DNA of 64,000 nt from Hungatella sp. UBA3048 (GCA_002367105.1 DFCS01000008.1:108913-172912); one strand, 5' to 3'; numbered from the stretch's first letter, positions 17,885-26,995 are shown. Numbers and translations are program-made. The notes: generated from the sequence alone by a model not told the origin.

Positions 17885-17913
17885 ATTATACATTGATAAC
17901 GTATATTATGCAA
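17885..17913 (-). promoter_or_regulatory. Promoter of the argC operon
   Basis: On the minus strand TTGCAT, a 17-base spacer and a perfect TATAAT are present. The -35 region forms TTGCATAATATACG, which resembles an ARG-box half-site (TGCATAAT-like) for an ArgR/AhrC repressor. The operator assignment is tentative; the promoter is well supported. Confidence 0.65.
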
Positions 17914-17940
17914 GTTTTTTTTATATTTTTTATTTTACCC

Positions 17941-17969
17941 TTGCATTTTTTATGGTTTAGGTGTATATT
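17941..17969 (+). promoter_or_regulatory. Promoter of argG
   Basis: TTGCAT, a 17-base spacer and TATATT lie 50 bases upstream of the argG start. The -35 hexamer again is TTGCAT, within TGCATTTTTTATGG, an ARG-box-like stretch. The two divergent arg promoters are about 28 bases apart and could be repressed together. Confidence 0.6.
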
Positions 17970-18019
17970 TATGAAAGTTCAATGAAAAAAATCCATTTAA
18001 AACCGAGGAGGATCTATAT

Positions 18020-19246
18020 ATGAAAGAGAAAGTTATTTTAGCCTATTCCGGCGGTCTTGATACCACAGCCATTATCCCGTGGTTAAAGGAAAATTTTGAT
18101 TATGAAGTAATCTGCTGCTGCATCGACTGCGGCCAGGGAAACGAATTAGATGGTTTGGAGGAACGGGCAAAATTATCCGGTGCTACCAAATTATATGTTG
18201 AAAATCTGGTTGATGACTTCTGCGACAATTACATCATTCCATGTGTGCAGGCAAATGCAGTTTATGAAAACAAATACTTATTAGGAACATCCATGGCACG
18301 TCCGGCCATTGCAAAGAGACTGGTGGAAATCGCAAGGAAAGAAGGCGCAACTGCCATCTGCCACGGCGCTACAGGAAAAGGAAACGACCAGATCCGTTTT
18401 GAGCTTGGAATCAAGGCGCTGGCTCCTGATTTAAAGATCATTGCTCCATGGCGTATGACCGATGTATGGACCATGCAGTCCCGCGAAGATGAGATTGAAT
18501 ACTGCAAGCAGCACGGAATCGACCTTCCTTTCTCTGCTGATAACAGCTACAGCCGTGACCGTAACTTATGGCACATCAGCCATGAAGGCCTGGAGCTTGA
18601 AGATCCGGCAAACGAACCTAATTATGACCATTTATTAGTACTGGGCGTATCTCCTGAAAAGGCTCCGAATGAAGGGGAATATGTAACCATGACTTTTGAA
18701 AAAGGCATTCCAACCAGCGTTAACGGGGAAAAGATGAAAGTTTCTGATATCATTGCAAAGTTAAATGAACTGGGCGGAAAGCACGGCGTCGGCATCGTGG
18801 ATATCGTGGAGAACCGGGTTGTGGGAATGAAATCCCGCGGCGTTTACGAAACTCCCGGAGGAACTATCCTTCTTGAGGCTCATCAGCAATTAGAGGAATT
18901 GGTATTAGACCGTGCTACCATGGAAGTGAAGAAAGATATGGGCAATAAATTTGCACAGATCGTTTATGAAGGAAAATGGTTTACCCCCCTTCGTGAAGCA
19001 GTTCAGGCATTTGTGGAATCCACACAGAAGTATGTGACCGGAGAAGTAAAGCTGAAGCTTTATAAGGGTAATATCATTAAGGCCGGAACCACTTCTCCTT
19101 ACTCCTTGTACAGCGAGTCCCTGGCATCCTTTACAACCGGCGACTTATATGACCACCACGATGCAGACGGCTTTATCACTCTGTTTGGTCTTCCGTTAAA
19201 GGTTCGTGCCATGAAGATGCAGGAAATTGAAAATACTAATAAATAA
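18020..19246 (+). CDS. argG: Argininosuccinate synthase
   Basis: A 408-residue ATP-pyrophosphatase-type ligase that joins citrulline and aspartate. The P-loop AYSGGLDTTA is at residues 8-17, and GATGKGNDQIRFE and SADNSYSRDRNLWHIS are diagnostic. Length is standard. A GAGGAGG-type site precedes the ATG. It is monocistronic, with its own promoter and terminator; argH, argF and carbamoyl-phosphate synthase are not in the window. Confidence 0.96.
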   Translation: MKEKVILAYSGGLDTTAIIPWLKENFDYEVICCCIDCGQGNELDGLEERAKLSGATKLYVENLVDDFCDNYIIPCVQANAVYENKYLLGTSMARPAIAKRLVEIARKEGATAICHGATGKGNDQIRFELGIKALAPDLKIIAPWRMTDVWTMQSREDEIEYCKQHGIDLPFSADNSYSRDRNLWHISHEGLELEDPANEPNYDHLLVLGVSPEKAPNEGEYVTMTFEKGIPTSVNGEKMKVSDIIAKLNELGGKHGVGIVDIVENRVVGMKSRGVYETPGGTILLEAHQQLEELVLDRATMEVKKDMGNKFAQIVYEGKWFTPLREAVQAFVESTQKYVTGEVKLKLYKGNIIKAGTTSPYSLYSESLASFTTGDLYDHHDADGFITLFGLPLKVRAMKMQEIENTNK

Positions 19247-19249
19247 GTA

Positions 19250-19292
19250 AAAAAGGACGTACACAGAGCATGTATCTGTATACGTCCTTTTT
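19250..19292 (+). terminator. Terminator of argG
   Basis: AAAAAGGACGTA and TACGTCCTTTTT form a 12-bp stem with terminal T run directly after the argG stop. Confidence 0.85.
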
Positions 19293-19316
19293 GGGCTATG
19301 AAACAAATATCCAAAA

Positions 19317-19790
19317 TTAATCCGCCAGCTCTTTTAGAGCATTGCCAGCTATACGATAAACCGTCCAGTCCTCCATAGGCTCTGCTCCCATGGAACGGTA
19401 AAAGTCAATGCTGGGTTTGTTCCAATCCAGGCACCACCATTCCAGCCTTCCGCAGCCCCGTTCTACCGTGATCTCCCCCAGCTTCTTTAATAATGCCTTT
19501 CCAATTCCGCAGCCTCTGTACTCTGTATTTACGTACAAATCCTCCAGATAGATTCCGGCTCTCCCTAAAAACGTAGAAAAGTTATGGAAAAACAGTGCGA
19601 ATCCAACCTCTTTCCCATCAGCCAGGGCAAAGATCACCTCAGCTTTCTGATTATTAAAAATCCAGTCCTCCAGCAGTTCCTCTGTTGCCACCACTTCATC
19701 AAGCATCTTTTCGTATTCTGCCAGTTCTTTAATGAATTTCAATATTAGAAACGTATCGTTTCTTTCGGCATATCTGAATGTCAATTCCAT
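19317..19790 (-). CDS. GNAT-family N-acetyltransferase (diamine/thialysine acetyltransferase-like)
   Basis: About 157 residues. The acetyl-CoA motif reads RGCGIGKALLKKLGEI, preceded by YLEDLYVNTEYRG and followed by RLEWWCLDWNKPSIDFYRSMGA; this resembles the spermidine/diamine and thialysine acetyltransferase subgroup. The ATG at 19790 is chosen because AGGAGG lies 7 bases upstream; longer forms would overlap the patatin gene without a ribosome site. The substrate cannot be named with certainty. It follows the patatin-like gene by 47 bases and may be cotranscribed. Confidence 0.8.
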   Translation of the reverse strand: MELTFRYAERNDTFLILKFIKELAEYEKMLDEVVATEELLEDWIFNNQKAEVIFALADGKEVGFALFFHNFSTFLGRAGIYLEDLYVNTEYRGCGIGKALLKKLGEITVERGCGRLEWWCLDWNKPSIDFYRSMGAEPMEDWTVYRIAGNALKELAD

Positions 19791-19837
19791 TTCTCTTCCT
19801 CCTGATCGCAATCTGTTTTTATAGAATACTATAAATC

Positions 19838-20728
19838 CTATCTCATTTCCAGTACCCGCCTGATCCTTGGGATCATTTTTTTTGTGTAAAGGTAGCCGTT
19901 TTCCATACACTCTTCCATGCATTCAAAGGTCAAAAGCCCCGCTCCTTTTGGCATGGGAGGCTTTAACAGAAGGAGCTCTCCTCTGGAACGGCAGTCCTTA
20001 AGCTCCCTGCTCATAATGGAAAAGGAATGGAATGCAGTCTCAATGATGGAATAATCGTGAGGCATTTCATATTCTTCTCCTATATCCACCGCAATGACTC
20101 TTGTTTCCCCTGCCGCAATCAAAAGGTCTACAGGAAGATTGTTTGTCACACCCCCATCCACTAACAGAAAGCCGTTCATCTGCCTTGGCCGGAATACGGC
20201 GGGAACCGAGGAACTTGACATCATGATATCACAAAGAGGTCCGCTCCGCTCCCATTTCACATGCTCCTGCCTTAATGCGGAAAGGGGAATTTCTTCTGCA
20301 AACATGTTTGTAAAAGCTACCGTATCCCCGCTGTTAATATCCACAGCCGGAACCAGCAGGCCCTTGCAGCAGTTTCCCTGTATCTCCATCCCATCTGTTA
20401 AATCGCAAAGAAAACGCTGAAGCCGGTTCCCTTTTATCAGCCCTTGAAGCGTTGTCTCCCTTCCCATCAGGAACTGGGGAAGAAATAGGACAATTCCTAA
20501 AATATCCGGATCAATCATGCTTCTGCCATGTTTTATCAGCCACCGCACCGTTTCCCTCATATCTCCGATTGTCATGCCTGCTGCATAAAGTCCTGCGACA
20601 ATGCTTCCGGCACTGGCCCCTGCTACCCTGTCGGGGAGAAGTCCTGCTTCTTCCAGCGCCGATAATACTCCCACATGAGCTGCCCCCCTGGTTCCGCCAC
20701 CTGCCATCGCCAGTCCATAATCTGCCAT
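19838..20728 (-). CDS. Patatin-like phospholipase family protein
   Basis: About 296 residues. The oxyanion-hole glycine motif GGGTRGAAHVGVL, the nucleophile elbow GASAG and the catalytic Asp in the DGG of LVDGGVTNNLP form the complete Ser-Asp dyad of bacterial patatins, which act as lipid acyl hydrolases. The ATG at 20728 is preferred because AAGGAG lies 9 bases before it. No signal peptide, so cytosolic or membrane-peripheral. Physiological substrate unknown. Confidence 0.88.
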   Translation of the reverse strand: MADYGLAMAGGGTRGAAHVGVLSALEEAGLLPDRVAGASAGSIVAGLYAAGMTIGDMRETVRWLIKHGRSMIDPDILGIVLFLPQFLMGRETTLQGLIKGNRLQRFLCDLTDGMEIQGNCCKGLLVPAVDINSGDTVAFTNMFAEEIPLSALRQEHVKWERSGPLCDIMMSSSSVPAVFRPRQMNGFLLVDGGVTNNLPVDLLIAAGETRVIAVDIGEEYEMPHDYSIIETAFHSFSIMSRELKDCRSRGELLLLKPPMPKGAGLLTFECMEECMENGYLYTKKMIPRIRRVLEMR

Positions 20729-20814
20729 GCTTCCATTCTCCTTGTTACTCAGCCGCATTTCAGGAAAATGTATGCCATTTCTTTTTCATTTATGCCTAGT
20801 CCGGCAAAACAAAA

Positions 20815-20853
20815 AAGAACAGGCTTTGAGTCAGGCTCAAAGCAACTGTTCTT
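20815..20853 (-). terminator. Terminator of the nifS-nifU-mnmA-amidase operon
   Basis: On the minus strand AAGAACAGTTGCTTTGAGCC pairs with CTCAAAGCCTGTTCTT (one small bulge), followed by TTTT. It lies immediately after the amidase stop codon. Confidence 0.85.
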
Positions 20854-20860
20854 CTTTGAT

Positions 20861-22000
20861 TTATTTATAATATGCATCAATTCCGTCTGCAATCCCTCTT
20901 ACGATCTTATCACGGTATTCCTCGGTAGCCATCTTCTTATCTTCGTCCGCATTGCTCATGAATCCCATTTCCACAATGGTAACCGGTATATTACACCAGT
21001 TGATGCCGCTCATGGAATCAGTCTCCTGCACTCCCCGGTTCTTAAATCCGGTCTGATTGCAGATTCCATTCACAACGGCCTTGGAAAGAGCCTGGCTCTT
21101 GCTGTATAAGTTTCCGTTGTAAGGATTCTTAGCCGTCTGGCACATGGTAAGAGCTCCCTGAACGCTGCTGTCATTTAAGGAATTGGCATGAACCCGGACA
21201 AAGATATCCGCTCCGCTTTTATCCGCCATTTGGGCACGCTCTGCATTGCTGATGTTTACATCATGGGTTTCCCTGATCATATAAACCTGATAGCCCCTGT
21301 TTATAAGCTCCTGCTTTAATTTTAAAGAAACCGCAAGAGTGAGCTGGTATTCCGGGATACCGGTTGCCGTTCCCTGAGTTCCGGAAGCCACCTTTGCCTT
21401 CATCTCAGAAGAGCCTGGCCCGATGGGCTCCTTTTCGGAATTGCCCTTTGCCTGATGGCCTGCGTCGATGGCAATGATCTTCCCCGTCCCGTTTCCGGAA
21501 ACAGCAGGAGCAGCACTCGCCGTCTCCTGTACCGGCTTGTCTTTTGACACATACCGGGAGGAAATATAACATTCCTTGTCCTTATAAACTACCCGGCTCC
21601 AGCTATTACTGGACCCGGTCCGTTTAAGAACAGCACCCTTATCAAGCTTGTCCAGAATCTCTCCGTCCTCAGAAGGAGATTTTCTTATATTTACCTGGGT
21701 TCCTGTAACATAAACAGTCTCATCAACCGCCTCAAAAGATGGAGCTGTCTCCATGGTCACAGTAGCTTCATGGGAGCTTGTCTCGGCTGATTTTCCGGTC
21801 TCAGTTTCTCCGGTTTTATCCTCTGCAATGGACACGGGAGCCGTTTCTTCTCCCTCCTCCTGGCCTAAACCGCCCTGGGCTTCTTCCAGAGCAGGTGCTT
21901 TTACTGCTTCATATTTCCTGGCGCAGCCTGCAAGCATAAATGTGCAAAGAAGGATAGAGGCTAGTAACAGCCAGCCGCGGCCTTTTCTTAAATTCCTCAA
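20861..22000 (-). CDS. N-acetylmuramoyl-L-alanine amidase lipoprotein with SH3 domain
   Basis: A 379-residue cell-wall hydrolase. An N-terminal signal with lipobox MLAGC (Cys26) is followed by an acidic Ser/Thr/Glu-rich linker, a bacterial SH3 domain (about residues 95-155, VNIRKSPSEDGEILDKL) and an Amidase_3 domain (about 172-378) with zinc residues in AIDAGHQ, IPEYQLTLA (Glu), FVRVHANS and the late catalytic Glu in TIVEMGFMSN. It would cleave the MurNAc-L-Ala bond of peptidoglycan from the outer membrane face. Its start overlaps the mnmA stop by 4 bases. Confidence 0.9.
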   Translation of the reverse strand: MRNLRKGRGWLLLASILLCTFMLAGCARKYEAVKAPALEEAQGGLGQEEGEETAPVSIAEDKTGETETGKSAETSSHEATVTMETAPSFEAVDETVYVTGTQVNIRKSPSEDGEILDKLDKGAVLKRTGSSNSWSRVVYKDKECYISSRYVSKDKPVQETASAAPAVSGNGTGKIIAIDAGHQAKGNSEKEPIGPGSSEMKAKVASGTQGTATGIPEYQLTLAVSLKLKQELINRGYQVYMIRETHDVNISNAERAQMADKSGADIFVRVHANSLNDSSVQGALTMCQTAKNPYNGNLYSKSQALSKAVVNGICNQTGFKNRGVQETDSMSGINWCNIPVTIVEMGFMSNADEDKKMATEEYRDKIVRGIADGIDAYYK

Positions 22001-23076
22001 ATTATGGTTCCTCCTCCGACAACATAGTCTCCATCATAGAATACCACAGCCTGCCCAGGAGTGATGGCCCGCTGAGGTTCGTCAAACTTGCATTCCACCA
22101 CTCCATCCTCCACTTCCTGTATGGTACACATGGCACCCTTATGGCTGTAGCGGATCTTTGCCGATACCCGCATGGTTTCTCCATGAAGCCCGGGAACTGC
22201 CATCCAGTTAATATGGTTGGCCCGAAGGGTATCTGAATAAACGTCATCGCCTGTTCCGATCACCACTTCATTGGTTTCAGGCCGTATCTCCACCACAAAA
22301 ACCGGACGGCCCATGGATAAGTTAAGTCCTTTTCTCTGGCCTACGGTGTAATGGGTAATTCCCTTGTGCCTGCCGATCACCTTGCCGGATAGATCCACAA
22401 AGTTACCCTCCGGCGCCTTTTCCCCCGCACTTTCTTCAATGAAACCCGCATAATCATTGTCCGGAATGAAGCAGATCTCCTGACTGTCCGGCTTATGGGC
22501 AACCATTAAATTGATCCGGTCCGCGATCTCACGGATCTGGTCTTTGGAATAAGCGCCTACCGGCATTAAGGTATGGGCCAGCTGGTTCTGTGTCAGATTG
22601 TAAAGGGCATACGTCTGATCCTTTGCCGCTGTCACGGACTTCTTTAATGCATACCTTCCGCTTGGGAGCTTATCAATCTGGGCATAATGGCCTGTGGCAA
22701 TAAAATCCGCCCCGATATCCAGGCTCCGTTTTAAAAGAGACTCCCACTTGACATAACGGTTGCAGGCAATGCAGGGATTGGGCGTACGCCCCTTCTGGTA
22801 TTCTCCTACAAAATAATCAATGACCTGGGATTTGAATTCTTCTTTAAAATTCATGACATAATAAGGAATTTCTAAGTCCCAGGCCACCCGCCTGGCATCG
22901 TCCACGGCACTTAAGCCGCAGCAGCCTCCGTTTTCCTCCTGGGTCCCGGTATCCTCATCCTGCCATATCTGCATGGTAACACCTATGACTTCATACCCCT
23001 GTTCTTTCAGGAGCCATGCCGCCACAGAAGAATCCACACCTCCAGACATTCCTACTACTACTTTCCCTTTGCTCAT
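21997..23076 (-). CDS. mnmA: tRNA-specific 2-thiouridylase MnmA
   Basis: A 359-residue enzyme that thiolates U34 of tRNA Glu, Gln and Lys. The PP-loop GMSGGVDSS, the first catalytic Cys in RTPNPCIACNRYVKW and the second in DSQEICFIPD are intact. It takes persulfide sulfur from a cysteine desulfurase, and the desulfurase gene is two genes upstream in the same operon. Length and motifs are normal. Confidence 0.95.
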   Translation of the reverse strand: MSKGKVVVGMSGGVDSSVAAWLLKEQGYEVIGVTMQIWQDEDTGTQEENGGCCGLSAVDDARRVAWDLEIPYYVMNFKEEFKSQVIDYFVGEYQKGRTPNPCIACNRYVKWESLLKRSLDIGADFIATGHYAQIDKLPSGRYALKKSVTAAKDQTYALYNLTQNQLAHTLMPVGAYSKDQIREIADRINLMVAHKPDSQEICFIPDNDYAGFIEESAGEKAPEGNFVDLSGKVIGRHKGITHYTVGQRKGLNLSMGRPVFVVEIRPETNEVVIGTGDDVYSDTLRANHINWMAVPGLHGETMRVSAKIRYSHKGAMCTIQEVEDGVVECKFDEPQRAITPGQAVVFYDGDYVVGGGTII

Positions 23077-23123
23077 AGCTTTATGTTTCCACTTTCTAGC
23101 CGGATAAGCAAAAGCCCGGCATC

Positions 23124-23561
23124 TTAATATTCTTCTTCCACTTCTTCCTCACCGATATCAGACTTGGGTTTCTTTAAGCCATCAATCTCAAGTCCGTTTT
23201 TCTTTGCATAGTCCCACAAGGCAGCGTGAATTGCTTCCTCTGCCAGCAGGGAACAGTGAACCTTTACTGGAGGTAATCCGTCAAGCGCTTCACAGACGGC
23301 CATATTCGTCACAGCCATGGCCTCCTGAACGGATTTTCCCTTTACCATCTCTGTCGCCATGCTGCTGGTAGCAACTGCGGCTCCGCAGCCAAAGGTTTTA
23401 AATTTCACATCACGGATAATCTGATTTTCATCAATATCCAGATAAATTCTCATAATATCGCCGCACTTGGCATTTCCTACGGTACCCATACCGCTGGGGT
23501 TATCAATTTCCCCTACATTTCTTGGATGTTCAAAATGATCCATAACTTTTTCTGTATACAT
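23124..23561 (-). CDS. nifU: Iron-sulfur cluster scaffold protein (NifU/IscU-like)
   Basis: A 145-residue IscU/NifU N-terminal-type scaffold. The three cluster Cys are in VGNAKCGDIM, KTFGCGAAVATSS and KVHCSLLAEEAI, with the conserved Asp after the first Cys. It carries an acidic C-terminal tail. It lies between the desulfurase and mnmA, the usual Clostridia arrangement, and provides FeS clusters assembled with the desulfurase sulfur. Confidence 0.93.
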   Translation of the reverse strand: MYTEKVMDHFEHPRNVGEIDNPSGMGTVGNAKCGDIMRIYLDIDENQIIRDVKFKTFGCGAAVATSSMATEMVKGKSVQEAMAVTNMAVCEALDGLPPVKVHCSLLAEEAIHAALWDYAKKNGLEIDGLKKPKSDIGEEEVEEEY

Positions 23562-23630
23562 ATTTTATTTTCTCCATTTCAAGGTAATCAATCTGCTTTG
23601 TTTCTGGCCGCCAATAGGCGGTGCTTTGAA

Positions 23631-24815
23631 TTACTTCGCCTGATGCTTGATATAATCCTCATAAAGCGGGGACATACTGCGCAGCTTTTCCACGATCTCC
23701 TTAATGGATTCCACAACATAGTCCATCTCTTCCTTTGTGTTGCGCTCATCTAAGGTCAGACGAAGGGAACCATGGGCGATTTCGTGAGGAAGGCCAATGG
23801 CAAGCAGCACATGGGATGGGTCTAAGGAACCTGAAGTACAGGCAGAACCGCTGGAGCCGCATATCCCTTTCATATCCAGCATGATCAGCAGGGACTCTCC
23901 TTCAATAAACTGGAAGGCAAAATTTACGTTGTTGGACAGCCTGCTTTTCCTGTGTCCGTTAATTCTTGTAAAAGGAACCTCTGCCATAACCCGGTCCATC
24001 AGATAATTCCGTAGCTCGTATTCCTTATTTGCTCTCTCGTCCATACCTGCAACCGCAAGCTCCACAGCCTTGCCAAAGCCTACGATTCCCGGCACATTCT
24101 CCGTTCCGGCACGGCGTTTTCTCTCCTGAGCGCCTCCATGAATAAAGGAGCGGGATTTGATGCCGCTTCTGATATAGAGAAAGCCAATGCCTTTGGGTCC
24201 GTTGATCTTATGGCCGCTGGCACTGAGCATATCAATATGGTATTCATCTACGTTAATGGGAACATGACCAAATGCCTGAACCGCATCTGTGTGGAATAAT
24301 ATTCCCCGTTCTTTTGCAATCTCTCCGATTTCTTTGATCGGTTCTATGGTTCCTATCTCATTATTAGCAAACATAATAGAAATGAGGATGGTGTCAGGGC
24401 GGATCGCTTTTTTAAGCTCCTCCAGCTTTATAACCCCGTTTTCATCTACATTTAAATAGGTTACCTCAAAGCCCTGCTTCTCCAAATACTCACAGGTGTG
24501 AAGCACGGCGTGGTGTTCGATTTTACTGGTGATGATATGTTTTCCTTTTGAAGCATAAGCCTCAGCAGTTGCAATCAGTGCCCAGTTATCAGACTCTGAA
24601 CCGCCTGCCGTAAAATAAATCTCGTTGGCTTTGGCTCCCAGAGCGTTTGCAATGGTTTCTCTGGCTCCTGAGACGGCCTTTTTTGAGATCCCGGAAAACT
24701 CGTATACGGAGGAGGGATTTCCATAAAACTCCGTAAAATAAGGCAGCATGGCTTCTACGACCTCGGGCCGCGTTTGGGTAGTTGCTGCATTGTCAAGATA
24801 AATCAATTGCTTCAT
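23631..24815 (-). CDS. nifS: Cysteine desulfurase (NifS/IscS-like)
   Basis: A 394-residue class-V PLP enzyme producing alanine and protein-bound persulfide. The PLP-lysine lies in SASGHKINGPKG and the persulfide-accepting Cys in GSSGSACTSGSLDPSHVL, which is the long-loop IscS/NifS type. First gene of the nifS-nifU-mnmA-amidase operon. No iscR-type regulator precedes it; instead a Fur-like box lies just upstream of its promoter. Confidence 0.94.
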   Translation of the reverse strand: MKQLIYLDNAATTQTRPEVVEAMLPYFTEFYGNPSSVYEFSGISKKAVSGARETIANALGAKANEIYFTAGGSESDNWALIATAEAYASKGKHIITSKIEHHAVLHTCEYLEKQGFEVTYLNVDENGVIKLEELKKAIRPDTILISIMFANNEIGTIEPIKEIGEIAKERGILFHTDAVQAFGHVPINVDEYHIDMLSASGHKINGPKGIGFLYIRSGIKSRSFIHGGAQERKRRAGTENVPGIVGFGKAVELAVAGMDERANKEYELRNYLMDRVMAEVPFTRINGHRKSRLSNNVNFAFQFIEGESLLIMLDMKGICGSSGSACTSGSLDPSHVLLAIGLPHEIAHGSLRLTLDERNTKEEMDYVVESIKEIVEKLRSMSPLYEDYIKHQAK

Positions 24816-24872
24816 AATTGTTAGTTCCGCCTTTCTGTAGTCCTAAAGTTAAAAGCTTCATCTACAAATTCT

Positions 24873-24900
24873 ATTATACACACATTTCCTAGAATTTCAA
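24873..24900 (-). promoter_or_regulatory. Promoter of the nifS operon
   Basis: On the minus strand TTGAAA, a 16-base spacer and a perfect TATAAT lie about 60 bases upstream of the nifS start codon. Confidence 0.6.
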
Positions 24901-24903
24901 TAG

Positions 24904-24920
24904 GAATGATTCTCATTATA
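24904..24920. promoter_or_regulatory. Fur/PerR-like box upstream of nifS
   Basis: GAATGATTCTCATTATA matches the classic Fur-box core ATGATTCTCAT with AT-rich flanks. It abuts the -35 element of the nifS promoter on the upstream side, where a regulator could repress or activate. A second, weaker copy (ATAATAATTCTCATTTTC) is at about 25016-25033, just before the flippase start codon. Confidence 0.5.
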
Positions 24921-25015
24921 GTTACAGTTCAGCCATGCATAAAAATTTGTACAATCGGAGCCGGCATAACTGAACTGCAACTGATGTCATGAAGAAGATG
25001 CCCATTCCATATATT

Positions 25016-25033
25016 TATAATAATTCTCATTTT
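25016..25033. promoter_or_regulatory. Second, weaker Fur-like box before the SpoVB-like gene
   Basis: ATAATAATTCTCATTTTC shares AATTCTCATT with the Fur consensus and ends about 11 bases before the start codon, overlapping the leader. Support is only sequence resemblance. Confidence 0.3.
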
Positions 25034-25044
25034 CAGGAGATTGC

Positions 25045-26595
25045 ATGAATGATTCTCTGAAATTTCCCCGAAAACTTTCGCCAAGAAAATATGCGCTTCT
25101 CACCGGCACCCTTCTTTTGACTTCTGCCGGGCTGATCACCCGGTTGTTAGGCTTTTTTTACCGGATTTTTCTCTCACGGACCATTGGCGCAGAAGGACTT
25201 GGAATCTTTAACCTGATCCATCCGGTGTTTGGCGTCTGCTTTGCCTTATGCGCCGGTTCCATTCAGACCGCCATATCCCAGTCCGTAGCCGCTAATGTGA
25301 GAAAAGGCCGTTCCATTTTCCGAACCGGCCTTATTATTTCAGTGGCTATTTCCATGATCCTGGCATACGCCATCATCCGGTTTAAGGACTTCCTGGCCGT
25401 CAATATCCTGATGGAACCCCGCTGTGCCCCTCTTCTTCTCTTTATTGCGGTATCCGTCCCCTGTGCGGCCATTCACGCCTGTATCAACGGTTACTATTAT
25501 GGTATGCAGCGCCCTCATGTCCCGGCATCTGCTCAAGTGATCGAACAGTTCATAAGAATCGGAGCCGTGTTCCTCATTGCAGATATCATGATCGAATCCG
25601 GGATTAAAATCACTGTCCAGCTGGCAGCCATGGGGCATCTGATAGGAGAAATTGTTTCTTCTCTTTATACGATCACAGCCTTTCGTTTTTTTTCACCAAA
25701 AATGCCCGAAGGTGTCACAGCGGTTGCTTCTTCCTTCCATGAAACAGCTCCCGGGCTTATGCACCTGGCAATGCCTCTTATGGGGAACCGTCTGGTCTTA
25801 AATATCCTTGCAAGTGCAGAAGCCATCCTGATTCCAAGCAGGCTGCAGATGTCAGGGCTTTCTGATTCAGGGGCATTTTCCGTATACGGTGTTTTAACCG
25901 GAATGGCTTTGCCCTTTATTTTGTTCCCTTCCACCATATTTAATTCCCTGGCCGTTCTTTTGCTGCCAACGGTAGCCGAAGCCCAGTCAGAAGGGAACGA
26001 CCGGAGAATCGGTGATGCCATTTCCATGTCACTGCGTTACTGCCTGTATGTGGGAATCCTGTGCATCGGTATCTTTACCCTGTTCGGTAATGACTTGGGG
26101 GTCAGCGTATTTAAGGACAATTCCGCCGGAACCTATATGACCATATTAGCGTGGCTTTGTCCCTTCCTCTATCTGGTGACTACCATGGGAAGCATTTTAA
26201 ATGGCCTGGGGAAAACCTCTGTCACCTTTGTCCAGAACGCCATTGCACTGTTAATGCGTTTAGGATTTGTTCTCTTTGGAATTCCCAAATACGGGATCTT
26301 AGCCTATCTGGTGGGAATGCTGGCAAGTGAGCTGCTTCTGGCCATGATGCATGTGCTGACCCTGCGGAAAAAAGTGGATTTTGTGTGGAACGCCTGGGAT
26401 ATGATCCTAAAGCCGGCGGCCCTGATGGTACTCGCCATCGGTATCTACTTTGCTGTGTTTTCCGTAGCAGATCCATTTCAGAGCATGCCATTATTTATAA
26501 AAACAGCATTCCATATTACTATATTAAGTATTTTTTATCTAGTACTCCTCCTTGGTGCCCATATTATGAAAGGAGATAAATCCAGGGAACTATAA
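25045..26595 (+). CDS. spoVB: SpoVB-like polysaccharide/lipid flippase (MOP superfamily)
   Basis: A 516-residue integral membrane protein with about 14 hydrophobic segments. The N-terminus LLTSAGLITRLLGFFYRIFLSRTIGAEGLGIFNL is the typical start of SpoVB/MurJ-like MOP flippases, and SIQTAISQSVAANVRKG follows. In spore formers SpoVB is needed for cortex peptidoglycan synthesis. It is monocistronic with a terminator after it. A vegetative lipid-II or exopolysaccharide flippase role is an alternative. Confidence 0.85.
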   Translation: MNDSLKFPRKLSPRKYALLTGTLLLTSAGLITRLLGFFYRIFLSRTIGAEGLGIFNLIHPVFGVCFALCAGSIQTAISQSVAANVRKGRSIFRTGLIISVAISMILAYAIIRFKDFLAVNILMEPRCAPLLLFIAVSVPCAAIHACINGYYYGMQRPHVPASAQVIEQFIRIGAVFLIADIMIESGIKITVQLAAMGHLIGEIVSSLYTITAFRFFSPKMPEGVTAVASSFHETAPGLMHLAMPLMGNRLVLNILASAEAILIPSRLQMSGLSDSGAFSVYGVLTGMALPFILFPSTIFNSLAVLLLPTVAEAQSEGNDRRIGDAISMSLRYCLYVGILCIGIFTLFGNDLGVSVFKDNSAGTYMTILAWLCPFLYLVTTMGSILNGLGKTSVTFVQNAIALLMRLGFVLFGIPKYGILAYLVGMLASELLLAMMHVLTLRKKVDFVWNAWDMILKPAALMVLAIGIYFAVFSVADPFQSMPLFIKTAFHITILSIFYLVLLLGAHIMKGDKSREL

Positions 26596-26649
26596 GGATT
26601 AGATGATTCCTTTTATGAGGATTTGTACATAATCAAAAAGCAAAAAATA

Positions 26650-26683
26650 GGGCTGTCACACTAAGAAATTAGTGTAACAGCCC
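26650..26683 (+). terminator. Terminator of the SpoVB-like gene
   Basis: GGGCTGTCACACTAA pairs with TTAGTGTAACAGCCC (one mismatch), followed by CTTCCTTTCTT on the plus strand. Confidence 0.75.
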
Positions 26684-26785
26684 CTTCCTTTCTTACACAT
26701 CTTACTTGGCAGAGCCAATAAACAGTTTTTAATTTATACTGTCTTATACAGGACTGTCAGAAGTCCGTTTTTTGAACATATACGT

Positions 26786-26995
26786 TTAATCGATCCCTAC
26801 CATGACAGAAGTCGCTTTAATGATGGCATAGGCATCCTTTCCTACTTCCAATCCTAAGTCCTTTACCGCTGCCATGGAAACTGTGGATGATACGATATTG
26901 CCGCCGCCGATATCAATGGTAACAATGGCGTTTACCGCACCTGTTTCAATTCCTATAACTTTTCCCTTAAACTGATTTCTTGCACTGAGTTTCAT
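26786..26995 (-). CDS. mop: Molybdopterin-binding-type small protein (single Mop/TOBE domain)
   Basis: A 69-residue molbindin. It has the pattern KLSARNQFKGKV at the start, GAVNAIVTIDIGGG in the middle and AYAIIKATSVMVGID at the end, all typical of Mop/TOBE domains that oligomerise to bind molybdate or tungstate. It follows modC by about 210 bases in the same direction and belongs to the molybdenum locus as a storage or buffering protein. Confidence 0.9.
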   Translation of the reverse strand: MKLSARNQFKGKVIGIETGAVNAIVTIDIGGGNIVSSTVSMAAVKDLGLEVGKDAYAIIKATSVMVGID

